Assembly (NCBI GenBank): GCA_031262935.1
Contig: JAISGU010000038.1
Span: 1 to 41,564, forward strand
Length of the DNA: 41,564 nucleotides
Origin: Mycoplasmataceae bacterium
GTDB lineage: Bacteria; Bacillota_I; Bacilli_A; Mycoplasmatales; Mycoplasmoidaceae
Reading direction: 5' to 3'
The position numbers and the translations under genes are program-made. Below the pieces are notes generated by a model. It had not been told where the DNA came from and ran no database searches. It saw only the letters and a program-made list of their open reading frames with translations. The stretch's first letter is position 1. The number at the start of each line of letters is the position of its first letter. Shown in pieces: positions 40,385-41,564 of the stretch.

Positions 40385-41488
40385 ATGCAAAAGCCAAAAT
40401 GACATTTTTTTGATAGATTAAGAAGTTCCGGTGTGTCTCAAAAGACAGTTAAGAAACTCAATTTTATCCATGAATGCAAAGGGAAACAAGATTTATTTGT
40501 TATTGACAAACCCGAAGTGTTAAAAACATTATTACGTGTAGCGATGATCAATAGTACAGTTTCTTCGAACGCTATTGAAAATATTGTTGTATCAGAAAAA
40601 AAAGTAAAGGCCTTAATTGAAAAACGAGTTAAACCAAAAAATCGTGATGAAGAAGAAGCGCTAGGCTACAAGGATGTTTTACACACAATACACGAGAGTT
40701 ACGAACATATACCCGTTAAACCTAATTACATCCTTCAATTTCATAGAGATTTATTTGCACACGTAAAAGTTGGCGGTAATTATGGAAAATGAAAAATGGA
40801 AGATAACTATATAACTGAAGAAAAACCTGATGGAAATAAACAAGTTCGTTTTGTTCCTACTCCAGCATATGAAGTACAAGACGCAATGAATGAATTATGC
40901 AATAGATATAACGAAGAAATAAAAAAGCAAGAAATTGAACCATTATTATTAATTGCTGAATTCATATTTGTTTTTCTTTGTATTCATCCGTTTGATGATG
41001 GTAATGGCAGGGTGTCTAGATTATTAACGTTATTATTAATGCATCAAAACGGATATACAGTTGCTAAATATATTAGTATTGAAAAGATAACTGAACGTAC
41101 CAAAAAAGATTATTACCAAGCTTTATATGATAGTTCAAAATATTGAGACAATCAAAAGTATGATAGTTCTTACTTTACTAGTTATTTCTTATTCCTTGTA
41201 TCAGAAACATACAATTCGTTTTTAAAGAAAGCAATCAATGTTACTAATGTAAAGAAAAGCAAATATCAATTGATCAAAGAATATTTTGATAACCATATTG
41301 GCAAAGTTACTAAATCAGATATTAAAGAATCATTACCAAATATTAGCGAAACAACAATTGAACGTACATTAAAAATATTAATTAATAAAAAAGTTATTGA
41401 AAAGTTTGGAGACAGAAAGTTCGCATATTATGTAAAAAAATCGTCATGCAGATTAAATAGACATCGTGGAAAAATATACATTCTTTAG
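40385..41488 (+). CDS. Class II Fic AMP-transferase with C-terminal winged helix
   Basis: A 367-aa Fic protein. The inhibitory helix SNAIEN (61-66, matching (S/T)xxxE(G/N)) is N-terminal, as in class II enzymes, and the active site HPFDDGNGR (201-209) is complete with catalytic His201. A beta-flap region with VRFVPTPAYEV lies between. The last ~80 residues (SKYQLIKEYFDNHIGKVTKSDIKESLPNISETTIERTLKILINKK) form a winged-helix DNA-binding domain, as in the Fic/DUF4172 and SO_4266-like layout. It probably AMPylates a target or itself and controls its own promoter via the palindrome upstream. TGA codons at residues 6 and 136 are Trp. It lies just outside the island's right repeat. Confidence 0.9.
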
Positions 41489-41495
41489 AATGTAT
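41476..41495. repeat. Inverted repeat across the fic stop codon
   Basis: ATACATTCT and AGAATGTAT (9-bp arms, 2-nt centre) span the TAG at 41486-41488. The loop is too tight for a normal RNA hairpin and no T-run follows, so a protein-binding site is likelier than a terminator. Confidence 0.4.
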
Positions 41496-41529
41496 GTTGG
41501 TGTTAGCTCTTGCGGTTTACATGTTTTGT

Positions 41530-41548
41530 CTAATACACTATGTATTAG
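41530..41548 (+). promoter_or_regulatory. Inverted repeat just before the next gene's ribosome site
   Basis: CTAATACA and TGTATTAG (8-bp arms, 3-nt loop) end at the edge of the AGGAGAG ribosome site (41547-41553). As RNA, the hairpin would sit against the Shine-Dalgarno and could modulate initiation; as DNA it could be an operator. Confidence 0.4.
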
Positions 41549-41557
41549 GAGAGAACG

Positions 41558-41564
41558 ATGAAAA
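41558..41564 (+). CDS. Start of a gene cut by the window edge
   Basis: ATG 41558 with AGGAGAG five nt upstream, the strongest Shine-Dalgarno in this part of the window. Only ATG AAA A is visible, so nothing can be said about the product. Confidence 0.5.

Overview
The window is AT-rich DNA from a mollicute (Mycoplasma/Ureaplasma/Malacoplasma-like). Nearly every long gene is open only if TGA is read as tryptophan (genetic code 4), including recA, fhs, carA, the RNase J gene and all three hsd genes, and the tRNAs carry an encoded CCA. All coordinates below use that code. The gene content (a giant MG468-like permease, a BMP-type nucleoside transporter, plus carA and a PreA-type flavoprotein) suggests the pneumoniae-group branch around M. 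penetrans and relatives. That placement is inference; I cannot run a phylogeny.

Layout. 1-5.9 kb: a decayed DUF4143 ATPase tail, three tRNA genes, then a surface-glycan cluster: an APH/choline-kinase-like kinase, a nucleotidyltransferase, a histidine phosphatase on the other strand, a sugar epimerase and a membrane GT2 glycosyltransferase. 6-12.9 kb: an FtsX/MacB-like exporter (a 1,621-residue permease plus an ATPase) read leftward, with a divergent TetR regulator. 12.9-13.8 kb: a Fic-fold protein fused to an HTH, with a tandem operator. 13.8-17.8 kb: an unexplained 350-nt stretch, a recA operon and fhs. 17.8-24.3 kb: one leftward run of sua5, rpiB, a BMP substrate-binding protein and the three nup transporter subunits. 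24.3-30.7 kb: pepD, then leftward genes for RNase J, peptide deformylase and carA, a Leu/Thr/Ser tRNA cluster, and preA.

30.7-40.2 kb is an accessory defence island: a type I restriction-modification system (hsdM, an embedded AAA ATPase, hsdS, hsdR). A Doc-like Fic gene and a stop/start-overlapping 51-aa ORF sit in reverse orientation between hsdS and hsdR. An IS1595-like transposase unit with two tiny ORFs lies at its right end. A 22-bp sequence occurs on both sides of the island in inverted orientation. Just outside is a third Fic gene, with an intact catalytic motif and a perfect 11-bp-arm palindrome across its promoter.

The most unusual material is the Fic content (three different classes within 29 kb, two with palindromic control regions over promoter or start codon), the AAA protein overlapping hsdS, and the inverted repeats around the island. 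Metabolically, a dihydropyrimidine/dihydroorotate-type dehydrogenase with two ferredoxin motifs and an isolated carA are unusual for a wall-less bacterium.
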